Source of the DNA: an uncultured Clostridia bacterium
Lineage (GTDB): Bacteria > Bacillota > Clostridia > Oscillospirales > Acutalibacteraceae
Direction of reading: 5' to 3'
Length of the DNA: 5,520 nucleotides
Assembly: GCA_905236975.1 (NCBI GenBank)
Contig: CAJOQU010000132.1
Span: 1-5,520 of the forward strand
A model generated the notes under the pieces. The model was given only the letters and a program-made list of their open reading frames with translations, had not been told where the DNA came from and searched no databases. Below, piece after piece: positions 1 through 5,520 of the stretch. How positions within the stretch are numbered: the first letter of the stretch is position 1; each line of letters starts with the position of its first letter. The position numbers and the translations under genes were made by a program.

Positions 1-717
1 CCGGTGTGGGAAGAGGTCGCCGCCATACAAAATATTGAAATTGCCGCAAATCAGGAAATAACTATTGCGAATTTGGAAAAAATAGGGTATAATAGCTTAG
101 ATAGCGACGGTGTGCGAAAAAACGGGAGCGGCTCAAAACTGCGATTCACCCTGCTTGTCAATTCCGAAAACAGCATGCGGGTGGCGGCTGCCAAACAGAT
201 TGCCGCGCAGCTGTGGGCGTACGGCATCAAGATCGAGGTCAAGCAAATGAAGTATAAGGCATTTGCCGACGCGCTTGAAAAAGGCAGTTTCCAGCTTTAT
301 TTGGCGGAGGTCGCCATCACGCCGAATATGGATCTTTCCGAGCTTGTCCTGCCGGGCGGCAGCGCCGCTTTCGGCGTCAAGAAGGAAAAGACGGAGCAAA
401 ATTCCGAAAAATCCAAAAAGGCAGCCTCGTCGGAGGAAAGCGATTCATCTCAAAATGCGGAAAGCAGCGAAGGAACCGCCGCGGCCGAGCCCGAAGAAAC
501 GGTCACCGAATCGGCCGCCGGGCTGATCACCGGTCTGTACAATGGCAGTAACACCATTGGCGATATTGCCGCCGCCCTGCAAAACGAAATGCCGTTTATT
601 CCGGTATGTTATCGCACCGGCGTGCTGTTTTATCATGATGACATCGAAAATGTAGAAAACTCTTCCGCGAGCGATATCTTTTTTTCGATTGAATCCTATA
701 CCATCCAAAATCATTAG
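1..717 (+). CDS. ABC transporter substrate-binding protein, family 5 (peptide/nickel type), C-terminal part (5' truncated)
   Basis: This is the C-terminal part of an extracellular solute-binding protein of the SBP_bac_5 (OppA/DppA-like) family, which captures oligopeptides or similar ligands outside the membrane and passes them to an ABC permease. The frame is open to the left edge, so the signal peptide and N-terminal lobe lie outside; the GTG at 4 is not a credible start. Visible family hallmarks are the stretch resembling 'xxGYxxxDxDGVRxxxG' (about residues 28-43), the 'LRFTLLVN' strand followed by an A/Q-rich helix and 'YGIKIEVK' (about 47-81), and the closing 'MPFIPVCYRTGVLFYHDDI' block near residues 197-215. 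Between the GGSAAFGV motif and the last helix lies a Lys/Glu/Ser-rich low-complexity segment, listed separately. The TAG stop lies inside the ribosome binding site of the next gene. The transported ligand cannot be told from this fragment, and no permease or ATPase gene is visible. Confidence 0.85.
   Translation, partial: PVWEEVAAIQNIEIAANQEITIANLEKIGYNSLDSDGVRKNGSGSKLRFTLLVNSENSMRVAAAKQIAAQLWAYGIKIEVKQMKYKAFADALEKGSFQLYLAEVAITPNMDLSELVLPGGSAAFGVKKEKTEQNSEKSKKAASSEESDSSQNAESSEGTAAAEPEETVTESAAGLITGLYNGSNTIGDIAAALQNEMPFIPVCYRTGVLFYHDDIENVENSSASDIFFSIESYTIQNH
65..93 (+). promoter_or_regulatory. Candidate sigma-A promoter inside the substrate-binding protein gene
   Basis: TTGCGA at 65-70 matches four of six bases of the -35 consensus. 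It is separated by exactly 17 bases from a perfect TATAAT -10 hexamer at 88-93, and the spacer is A/T-rich. There is no TG extension before the -10. Transcription would start near base 100 and run through the rest of this gene into the downstream genes. The sequence also encodes an ordinary part of the protein (around IANLEKIGYN), so the match may be chance in an AT-rich stretch. Confidence 0.35.
379..513 (+). other. Low-complexity Lys/Glu/Ser-rich insert within the substrate-binding protein
   Basis: About 45 codons encode a segment made almost entirely of Glu, Ser, Lys and Ala with a few Thr, Gln and Asn. It is lysine-rich at its start and acidic and serine-rich afterwards. It follows the GGSAAFGV motif and precedes the helix that begins AAGLITGLYNG. 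In family 5 binding proteins this part of the C-terminal lobe is normally an ordered loop and helix region, so I infer a disordered surface loop. The reading frame stays open and matches the family on both sides, which argues against a frameshift artefact. Confidence 0.75.
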
Positions 718-721
718 GAGG
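716..721 (+). promoter_or_regulatory. Ribosome binding site of the Asp23/Gls24 gene, overlapping the upstream stop codon
   Basis: A perfect AGGAGG starts inside the TAG stop codon (715-717) of the substrate-binding protein gene. It lies 8 bases before the ATG at 730 and only 5 before the in-frame TTG at 727, so it favours ATG 730 as the start. The overlap of stop and ribosome binding site suggests translational coupling of the two genes. Confidence 0.8.
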
Positions 722-729
722 AATTTTTG

Positions 730-1080
730 ATGATCGTGTATGAAACGATGCTTGGCAAAATCAACATTTCCGAAACGTATTTATCAAAGTTGATCGGTCG
801 TGAAGTCACCAATTGCTTTGGCGTAGTCGGCATGGTGCCGAGCACCGGCAAGCAGAAAATTTTCAATAAATTTTCTAAAGAATCCACGCCCGATACCGGC
901 ATCAATGTGACCGGCAATGCCGATTCCATTGCGGTGGAGCTGCATATCGTGGTAACCTATGGTATGAATATCAACGCGATTGCAGCCAGCATTACCGAAA
1001 AAGTAAAATATGTGGTGTCAGAGGCAACGGGAATCACCGTCAGCCGCGTCACCATTAAGATCGACGGAATCAAAGAATGA
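730..1080 (+). CDS. yloU: Asp23/Gls24 family protein (YloU-like)
   Basis: This is a 116-residue protein of the Asp23/Gls24 (DUF322) family, close in layout to Bacillus YloU. Family features are the opening GKINISETYLSKLIG (about residues 9-23), the CFGVVGM motif (about 29-35), the VELHIVVTYGMNI strand (about 69-81), the helix with VKYVVSEATG (about 92-101) and the final strand VSRVTIKIDGI (104-114). There is no signal peptide or membrane segment, so it should be cytosolic, perhaps membrane-associated through partners. Staphylococcal Asp23 and enterococcal Gls24 are linked to envelope or general stress; the YloU subgroup next to fakA has no well-defined biochemical role. Length is normal for the subgroup. 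ATG 730 is chosen over TTG 727 on ribosome binding site spacing. The gene lies 12 bases after the binding-protein stop and 27 before the proposed fakA start, an arrangement conserved in many Bacillota. Confidence 0.9.
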   Translation: MIVYETMLGKINISETYLSKLIGREVTNCFGVVGMVPSTGKQKIFNKFSKESTPDTGINVTGNADSIAVELHIVVTYGMNINAIAASITEKVKYVVSEATGITVSRVTIKIDGIKE

Positions 1081-1093
1081 TCGTAGGTTTCAA

Positions 1094-1099
1094 AAGGAG
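1094..1099 (+). promoter_or_regulatory. Ribosome binding site deciding a TTG start for fakA
   Basis: AAGGAG lies 8 bases upstream of TTG 1108. A longer in-frame reading would start at GTG 1099, but that codon shares its first base with this ribosome binding site and has no other purine-rich site at proper distance. The site therefore supports TTG 1108 as the true start, removing three residues from the longest open frame. Confidence 0.75.
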
Positions 1100-1107
1100 T
1101 GTTACAT

Positions 1108-2781
1108 TTGTTTAACGGCGATACCTTGCGCGACGCGATCATTTCGGCCGCGAATCATCTTACCAATCAGAGAAAACAGATTGATGATCTGAACGTTTTT
1201 CCCGTGCCGGATGGCGATACCGGCACCAACATGTCCATGACGCTGGCTAATTCGGTGCGCGAGCTTGAAAAGCTCTCGGGCGAAACGGCCGGCAAGGTGG
1301 CGCAGGTCAACGCTTCGGCTTTGCTGCGCGGCGCCAGAGGAAACTCCGGCGTGATTACATCTCTGCTCTTTCGCGGCTTTGCCAAAGGCTTGAAGGATGT
1401 TGAAAACGCCTCGGCCGAGAATATTGCCGCGGCTTTTCGCTTAGGGGTTGAGGCGGCCTATAAAGCTGTGATGAAACCCACCGAGGGCACCATTCTGACC
1501 GTGGCACGCGTGGCGGCGGAATATGCCGAGGCCGCCTGTGAAGAAGGCAAAAACGAGGTAGAGGTTTTTGCCGCCGCGCTGGAAGGCGCCAAAACCGCCC
1601 TGGCCGAAACGCCCGAGCTGCTGCCGGTTTTGAAAAAAGCCGGCGTGGTCGATGCAGGCGGTCAAGGATTTGTGGTTATCTTAGAGGGCATGATGTCGGT
1701 CTTTGAAAACGGCGTGATCATCGCCTCGAATGCGCAAAAGACCGCCGAATCGGAGGCTGAGACCACCGATAGTGCGGCAGGCGAGTTTGAAAGCGAAATC
1801 AAATTTACCTACTGCACCGAGTTTATTGTGAACCGTTCGGCGGATTGCACCAAACAACCGGCTGAGCTGCGTGCGTATTTAGAGAGCATCGGCGATTGTG
1901 TGGTCGTGGTGGATGATGATGAGATCATCAAAGTGCATGTGCATACTGACCACCCGGGCAACGCCATTGAAAACGGCTTGACCTTCGGGCAGCTGGTGCA
2001 TATGAAGATCGAAAATATGCGCGATCAGCACGAACGCGCTAAGCACGATGCCGAAAACACGAAGAAGAAACCGGCGAAAAGCGCGGATTTGACCGAGACC
2101 TTTGAACCCGTTGCCCCCACAAAACCGGTCGGCTTTGTGTCGGTCAGCGCGGGCGAGGGATTGGCGGAATTGTTCCGCGATTTGGGGGTTGATACCGTTG
2201 TCAGCGGCGGTCAAACCATGAACCCCAGCACCGATGATATTTTAAAAGCCATTGAATCCACTCCGGCCGAGACCGTGTTTGTGCTGCCCAACAACAAGAA
2301 CATAATTATGGCGGCGGAGCAGGCCATTCCCATTAGTACCCGCAAGGTTATTGTCATTCATACCCGCACCATCCCGCAGGGAATTTCGACCATGCTGGCG
2401 TTCAATGAAGACGCGACCGACGAGGTCAACGCCATTGAAATGCAAAAATCGACCGAACGCGTTGCCACCGGTCAAATTACTTTTGCGGCGCGCGATTCTG
2501 ATTTTGACGGCCATGCCATCAAAAAAGGCGAATTGCTGGCACTGCTTGGCGGTAAAGTCTCGTTTACCGATACCGATCTTGAAAGATCCGTGCTAAAATT
2601 GGCCCGTCAAATGGTCAAGCGTGACAGCGAATTCATCACGGTTATCTATGGCGCCGATGTAACCGAGGAGCAGGCCGCGGCGGTGGAAGAACAGCTGCGC
2701 CAGAAATACGGTTCTAAAATCGAAATCACGGTCGTCAACGGCGGCCAGCCGATTTACTACTATATCCTTTCTGTAGAGTAG
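1108..2781 (+). CDS. fakA: Fatty acid kinase subunit FakA (YloV; DhaL/Dak domain protein)
   Basis: FakA is the ATP-binding subunit of fatty acid kinase. With a FakB (DegV-family) carrier it phosphorylates fatty acids to acyl-phosphates for the PlsX/PlsY phospholipid pathway, in the cytosol. The 557-residue length is typical. The N-terminal DhaL nucleotide-binding domain (about residues 5-200) carries NVFPVPDGDTGTNM at 29-42, whose aspartates D35 and D37 are the expected metal ligands, plus GARGNSGVI at 75-83 and DAGGQGFV at 182-189. The middle domain (about 230-310) has the conserved CTEF cysteine at 236 and KVHVHTDHPG at 275-284; this Cys with the HxH pair is the likely zinc site known from the family. 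After a charged linker (about 312-338), the C-terminal domain begins SVSAGEGLAELF and includes GGQTMNPSTDDI (368-379), VLPNNKN (392-398) and the closing GGQPIYYY. No key residue is missing. It follows yloU and precedes recG by 13 bases. No FakB gene is visible. Confidence 0.93.
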   Translation: MFNGDTLRDAIISAANHLTNQRKQIDDLNVFPVPDGDTGTNMSMTLANSVRELEKLSGETAGKVAQVNASALLRGARGNSGVITSLLFRGFAKGLKDVENASAENIAAAFRLGVEAAYKAVMKPTEGTILTVARVAAEYAEAACEEGKNEVEVFAAALEGAKTALAETPELLPVLKKAGVVDAGGQGFVVILEGMMSVFENGVIIASNAQKTAESEAETTDSAAGEFESEIKFTYCTEFIVNRSADCTKQPAELRAYLESIGDCVVVVDDDEIIKVHVHTDHPGNAIENGLTFGQLVHMKIENMRDQHERAKHDAENTKKKPAKSADLTETFEPVAPTKPVGFVSVSAGEGLAELFRDLGVDTVVSGGQTMNPSTDDILKAIESTPAETVFVLPNNKNIIMAAEQAIPISTRKVIVIHTRTIPQGISTMLAFNEDATDEVNAIEMQKSTERVATGQITFAARDSDFDGHAIKKGELLALLGGKVSFTDTDLERSVLKLARQMVKRDSEFITVIYGADVTEEQAAAVEEQLRQKYGSKIEITVVNGGQPIYYYILSVE

Positions 2782-2794
2782 CGAGGGATTTTTT

Positions 2795-4822
2795 ATGCTC
2801 GAGCTTTCCACCAATATTCAATATTTGAAAGGCGTTGGCGAAAAACGGGCGGCGCTTTTGCGAAAGAAGGGCATCGATACGGTCGGTGCCCTTTTGCATT
2901 ATTTTCCGCGCGCTTATTTGGATTGGCGCGATGTGCGCCCCTTGTCCGAGTGCCCGTTTGATGAAAATGTGATCGTCAAGGCAAAAATCGTCACACCGGT
3001 ACAGGCGCAGTATGTCCGGCAGGGCATGACCCTGTTCAAGTTCTTGGCGGAAGACGATACCATGCAGATGGTTGTGACCCTGTTTAACCAAAAATATTTG
3101 GCTGAAAAACTGCACAAGGATTGTGAATATCTGTTTTACGGCAAGGTCACGGGCGACCTCGCCCTGCGGCAGATGTCTTCCCCCGAGATCGCCGAAAGCG
3201 GCGCACAGTACATACAACCCATTTATCCCGCATCACCCGGGATGCCTTCCAAGACCATTGAAAAGTTGGTCAAAACGGCGCTTTCTCTTTGTGAAACTCT
3301 GCCCGACGCCTTGCCGGAGGAGATTCGCACCCGCAACGGCCTGTGCGATATTAGCTACGCGGTCAAAAATATTCATTTTCCCGCCATTCCCGAGGCACTG
3401 GAATCAGCTAAACGCCGTTTGGTGTTTGAGGAGCTTTTTGTGTTGCAGACCGGGCTGTCATTTTTAAAAAAGCGGCGGCGCGGCCGCGCTGGTTGGCGGG
3501 TGGAAAACGCCGATTGGCGGTTTTTCCGGGAGGCTTTGCCTTTCGCGTTGACCGGCGCACAGCAACGCGTGATCGAAGAATGCCTGCGCGATATGACCTC
3601 CGGCTGTCCCATGAATCGCCTGGTACAGGGGGATGTGGGCAGCGGCAAAACCGCCGTGGCGGCGGCGCTTTGCAGTGTGGCGGCCAACAATGGGTTTCAA
3701 TCGGTCTTGATGGCGCCGACCGAAATTTTAGCCGAACAACATTACGCCACCCTGACCGCCATGACCGGAGGTGCCGGCGTAACCTGCGCCCTGCTGACCG
3801 GCTCTATGACCAAAAAACAGAAAAACGCGGTCAAACAGGCTTTGCGGAACGGCGAAATCGACATTGCCGTGGGTACCCACGCACTTTTGTCGGAGGACGT
3901 TGAATTTGATCGCCTTGGCCTTGTGATTACCGATGAACAACACCGTTTCGGCGTGGCACAACGGGGCAAATTGGCGGCTAAGGGGCAAAATCCGCATACG
4001 TTGGTCATGTCGGCTACGCCCATCCCGCGCACGCTGGGATTGATCGTTTACGGTGATTTGGATATCAGCGTGATTGACGAATACCCCCGCGGGCGGCAGA
4101 AAATTGCCACCTATTTGGTGGATTCCTCTTACCATGAGCGCATTTACCGCTTTATACAAAAATTTCTGGACGAAGGCCGGCAGGGGTATATCGTCTGTCC
4201 TATGGTAGAGGAGACCGAAAATATTGATTTGAAATCGGCCGAGGAATATTATGAAGAATTGAAAAACGGCGTGTTTGCGCAGGATTCCGTGGGGCTTTTG
4301 CACGGCAAAATGCGCGCTAAGGAGAAGGACGCCGTCATGCGCCGCTTTGCCGCAGGCGAGGTGCAATTATTGGTGACCACCACCGTGATCGAGGTCGGCA
4401 TCGATGTTCCGAACGCGGTGGTCATGGTCATTGAAAACGCCGAGCGCTTCGGTCTTTCGCAGCTGCACCAGCTGCGGGGCAGGATCGGCCGCGGACAGTA
4501 CGCCTCGACCTGTATTTTGGTTTCGGATTCCCGCGGGGCGGATACGTCGGCGCGGTTGCAGGTCATTAAAAACAACAACGACGGCTTTGCCATTGCCGAG
4601 GAAGATTTAAAACTGCGCGGCCCCGGCGATTTTTTGGGCAATCGCCAGCACGGCCTGCCCGACATGAAAATCGCCGATTTGTTTGCCGACCGCGAGACTT
4701 TGCATTTGGCCGGCACCGAATCCGAACGTCTGCTGAAAGAAGACCCGACTTTGCAGGAGCCCAAAAATCAACCGTTAAAACAGGCGATCGACGAGCTTTA
4801 CGAACGCCTGAACCAAAACTAA
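2795..4822 (+). CDS. recG: ATP-dependent DNA helicase RecG
   Basis: RecG is a double-stranded DNA translocase that drives branch migration and fork regression at stalled replication forks and recombination intermediates. The 675 residues are close to the usual length of about 680. The N-terminal part has the LKGVGEKRAALLRKKGI helical motif (11-27) and LLHYFPRAY (33-41), followed by the OB-fold wedge domain (about 55-140) that splits the branch. Helicase motifs are all present: GDVGSGKT Walker A at 279-286, the APTEILAEQH motif at 307-316, the DEQH box at 380-383, SATPIPRTL at 406-414, VTTTVIEVGIDVPNA at 527-541 and QLHQLRGRIGRG at 556-567. The C-terminal TRG region includes AEEDLKLRGPGDFLG (601-615) and the RQHG turn (617-620). 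The start ATG 2795 has GAGGG at 2783-2787, 7 bases upstream. The gene lies 13 bases after fakA and is probably cotranscribed with it. It appears complete and functional. Confidence 0.97.
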   Translation: MLELSTNIQYLKGVGEKRAALLRKKGIDTVGALLHYFPRAYLDWRDVRPLSECPFDENVIVKAKIVTPVQAQYVRQGMTLFKFLAEDDTMQMVVTLFNQKYLAEKLHKDCEYLFYGKVTGDLALRQMSSPEIAESGAQYIQPIYPASPGMPSKTIEKLVKTALSLCETLPDALPEEIRTRNGLCDISYAVKNIHFPAIPEALESAKRRLVFEELFVLQTGLSFLKKRRRGRAGWRVENADWRFFREALPFALTGAQQRVIEECLRDMTSGCPMNRLVQGDVGSGKTAVAAALCSVAANNGFQSVLMAPTEILAEQHYATLTAMTGGAGVTCALLTGSMTKKQKNAVKQALRNGEIDIAVGTHALLSEDVEFDRLGLVITDEQHRFGVAQRGKLAAKGQNPHTLVMSATPIPRTLGLIVYGDLDISVIDEYPRGRQKIATYLVDSSYHERIYRFIQKFLDEGRQGYIVCPMVEETENIDLKSAEEYYEELKNGVFAQDSVGLLHGKMRAKEKDAVMRRFAAGEVQLLVTTTVIEVGIDVPNAVVMVIENAERFGLSQLHQLRGRIGRGQYASTCILVSDSRGADTSARLQVIKNNNDGFAIAEEDLKLRGPGDFLGNRQHGLPDMKIADLFADRETLHLAGTESERLLKEDPTLQEPKNQPLKQAIDELYERLNQN

Positions 4823-4845
4823 GAGGAAAACACTATCGGCAGAAT

Positions 4846-4849
4846 GGAG
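4846..4849 (+). promoter_or_regulatory. Ribosome binding site of the DMT transporter gene, choosing between two in-frame ATGs
   Basis: GGAG lies 6 bases upstream of ATG 4856. An in-frame ATG also occurs at 4844, which overlaps this site. The only other purine-rich stretch, AGAGGA at 4822-4827, would be about 16 bases from 4844, which is too far for normal initiation. The spacing therefore favours 4856. Confidence 0.65.
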
Positions 4850-4855
4850 ATTAAA

Positions 4856-5520
4856 ATGAATCAAAAAAATAATGTGAAAGGCAGTCTGATCCTTTGTACG
4901 GCGGCACTTATTTGGGGGCTTTCGTTTGTGGCGCAAAGCGTGGCGGCCGATTATCTTTCCCCCTTTACCGTGAATTGCCTCCGCTCGTTTGTCGGCGCGG
5001 CGGCACTGCTTGTGTTCTATGCCGTGAAAAATCACGGGATCAAAACCTTTTTTCCGGCCGAAAAGCAAGATCGAAAAGCCTATTATAAGGTCGCGTTGAT
5101 TTGCGGCGCCTTTTTTTCGGTGGCCGCCATTTTACAGCAGTTCGGCATTATGGTCTTTCCACAAGGGGTCGCGGCCGAGGCGCGCGCCGGTTTTTTGACC
5201 GCGCTGTATGTGGTGTTTGTGCCCATTGTCGGTCTGCTGTTCGGCAAAAAGACCGGCGGCGTGATCGTGTTCAGTGTGGTTATAAGCGCCGTGGGGGTCT
5301 ACCTGCTTTGCCTGAGCGGCGGCCTGCATAGATTATATACGGGTGATGTGCTGTTGCTGCTTTGCTCACTGGGGTATACCATGCACATTTTGTCGGTTGA
5401 CCGTTTTGTGGATGTGACCGGCGGCATAAAATTGTGTATCATGCAGTTGACCGTCTGCGGGGTGATCTCCGGTCTGCTGGCACTGATTTTTGAGCGGTTT
5501 TCCTGGGCGGATTTGTGGGC
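4856..5520 (+). CDS. EamA/DMT-family membrane transporter, N-terminal part (3' truncated by window end)
   Basis: The frame starting at ATG 4856 stays open for 221 codons to the right edge. It encodes a strongly hydrophobic protein of the drug/metabolite transporter superfamily (EamA, RhaT-like), usually about 290-300 residues with ten helices. I can place helices at roughly 9-29, 36-57, 78-99, 108-129, 134-153, 161-181 and 190-211. Family signatures are AALIWGLSFVAQ in helix 1 (16-27), the conserved Arg of NCLRSF in helix 2 (about residue 43), and RAGFLTALYVVFVPIVGLLFGKK at the start of the fourth helix (positions 110-132; key residues are A111, G112, F113, the VP pair near 122-123 and the basic end). 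Members export or import amino acids, nucleosides, sugars or other metabolites across the cytoplasmic membrane; the substrate cannot be inferred here. The start lies 33 bases after the recG stop with no terminator between them, so it may be read through from recG. There is no evident functional link to recG. Confidence 0.88.
   Translation, partial: MNQKNNVKGSLILCTAALIWGLSFVAQSVAADYLSPFTVNCLRSFVGAAALLVFYAVKNHGIKTFFPAEKQDRKAYYKVALICGAFFSVAAILQQFGIMVFPQGVAAEARAGFLTALYVVFVPIVGLLFGKKTGGVIVFSVVISAVGVYLLCLSGGLHRLYTGDVLLLLCSLGYTMHILSVDRFVDVTGGIKLCIMQLTVCGVISGLLALIFERFSWADLW

Noticed and set aside
617..620. Use only as residue numbers of RecG: His in the RQHG turn where Bacillus has RQSG or similar
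   Set aside because: Variation at this position is, to my knowledge, common among RecG proteins, and all surrounding TRG-region residues are intact, so I do not regard it as a functional change.
679..685. Run of seven T residues near the end of the binding-protein gene (and another at 5111-5117 in the transporter) as slippage sites or terminators
   Set aside because: No GC-rich hairpin precedes either run, and both reading frames continue with family-consistent sequence, so neither termination nor frameshifting is supported.
674..702. Possible promoter just before yloU, with TATACC at 697-702
   Set aside because: The -10 is imperfect and the sequence 17 bases upstream (ATATCT) does not resemble a -35 hexamer.
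1879..2214. Histidine-rich minus-strand frame opposite fakA
   Set aside because: The His-rich look comes from reading the antisense of Asp/Val/Met-rich codons in the FakA middle domain; no independent support.
2735..3217. A 160-codon minus-strand frame across the fakA-recG junction
   Set aside because: It is antisense to two strongly supported genes, with no recognisable family.
3493..3903. A 136-codon + strand frame inside recG, arginine-rich
   Set aside because: It is an out-of-frame reading of recG. The Arg/Gly-rich composition is typical of shifted frames, and no ribosome binding site or domain supports it.
3728..4366. A 212-codon open frame on the minus strand within recG
   Set aside because: It lies wholly inside an intact recG frame that carries all helicase motifs. 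Its translation has no recognisable domain and looks like an antisense shadow of a GC-balanced gene.
4823..4855. Possible terminator or small RNA between recG and the transporter gene
   Set aside because: The 33-base gap has no inverted repeat or T run; it holds only a ribosome binding site and an alternative in-frame ATG.

Overview
The window looks like ordinary chromosome from a member of the Bacillota (Firmicutes), most likely a Clostridia-type organism with moderate GC. The evidence is strong AGGAGG-type ribosome binding sites before most genes, one probable TTG start, and the Gram-positive cluster yloU (Asp23/Gls24 family) - fakA/yloV (fatty acid kinase) - recG. An Oscillospirales-like lineage would fit the codon use and gene order, but this is inference and I could not test it.

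Layout, all on the + strand: (1) 1-717, the C-terminal part of a family 5 (peptide/nickel type) ABC-transporter substrate-binding protein, cut by the left edge; (2) 730-1080, a small Asp23/Gls24 (YloU-like) protein; (3) 1108-2781, fatty acid kinase FakA (DhaL plus C-terminal domains); (4) 2795-4822, the branched-DNA helicase RecG, apparently complete and intact; (5) 4856 to the right edge, the first seven or so membrane helices of an EamA/DMT-family transporter, cut by the window end. The gaps are 12, 27, 13 and 33 bases. I see no terminator hairpin in any of them, so the five genes probably form one transcription unit or a set of overlapping ones. No stretch over 300 bases lacks a gene.

Functionally this is a mixed housekeeping cluster. 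FakA, with a FakB (DegV-family) partner that is not in the window, phosphorylates fatty acids for phospholipid synthesis. RecG remodels stalled replication forks and recombination intermediates. YloU is a conserved neighbour of FakA whose role is poorly defined. The substrate-binding protein and the DMT transporter are membrane-transport genes that flank the conserved core and need not share its function.

I found no RNA genes, CRISPR arrays, mobile elements or long repeats, and nothing that I can honestly call a new system. The points most worth a second look are a 45-residue charged, low-complexity insert inside the substrate-binding protein and a well-formed sigma-A-like promoter sequence within the same gene.
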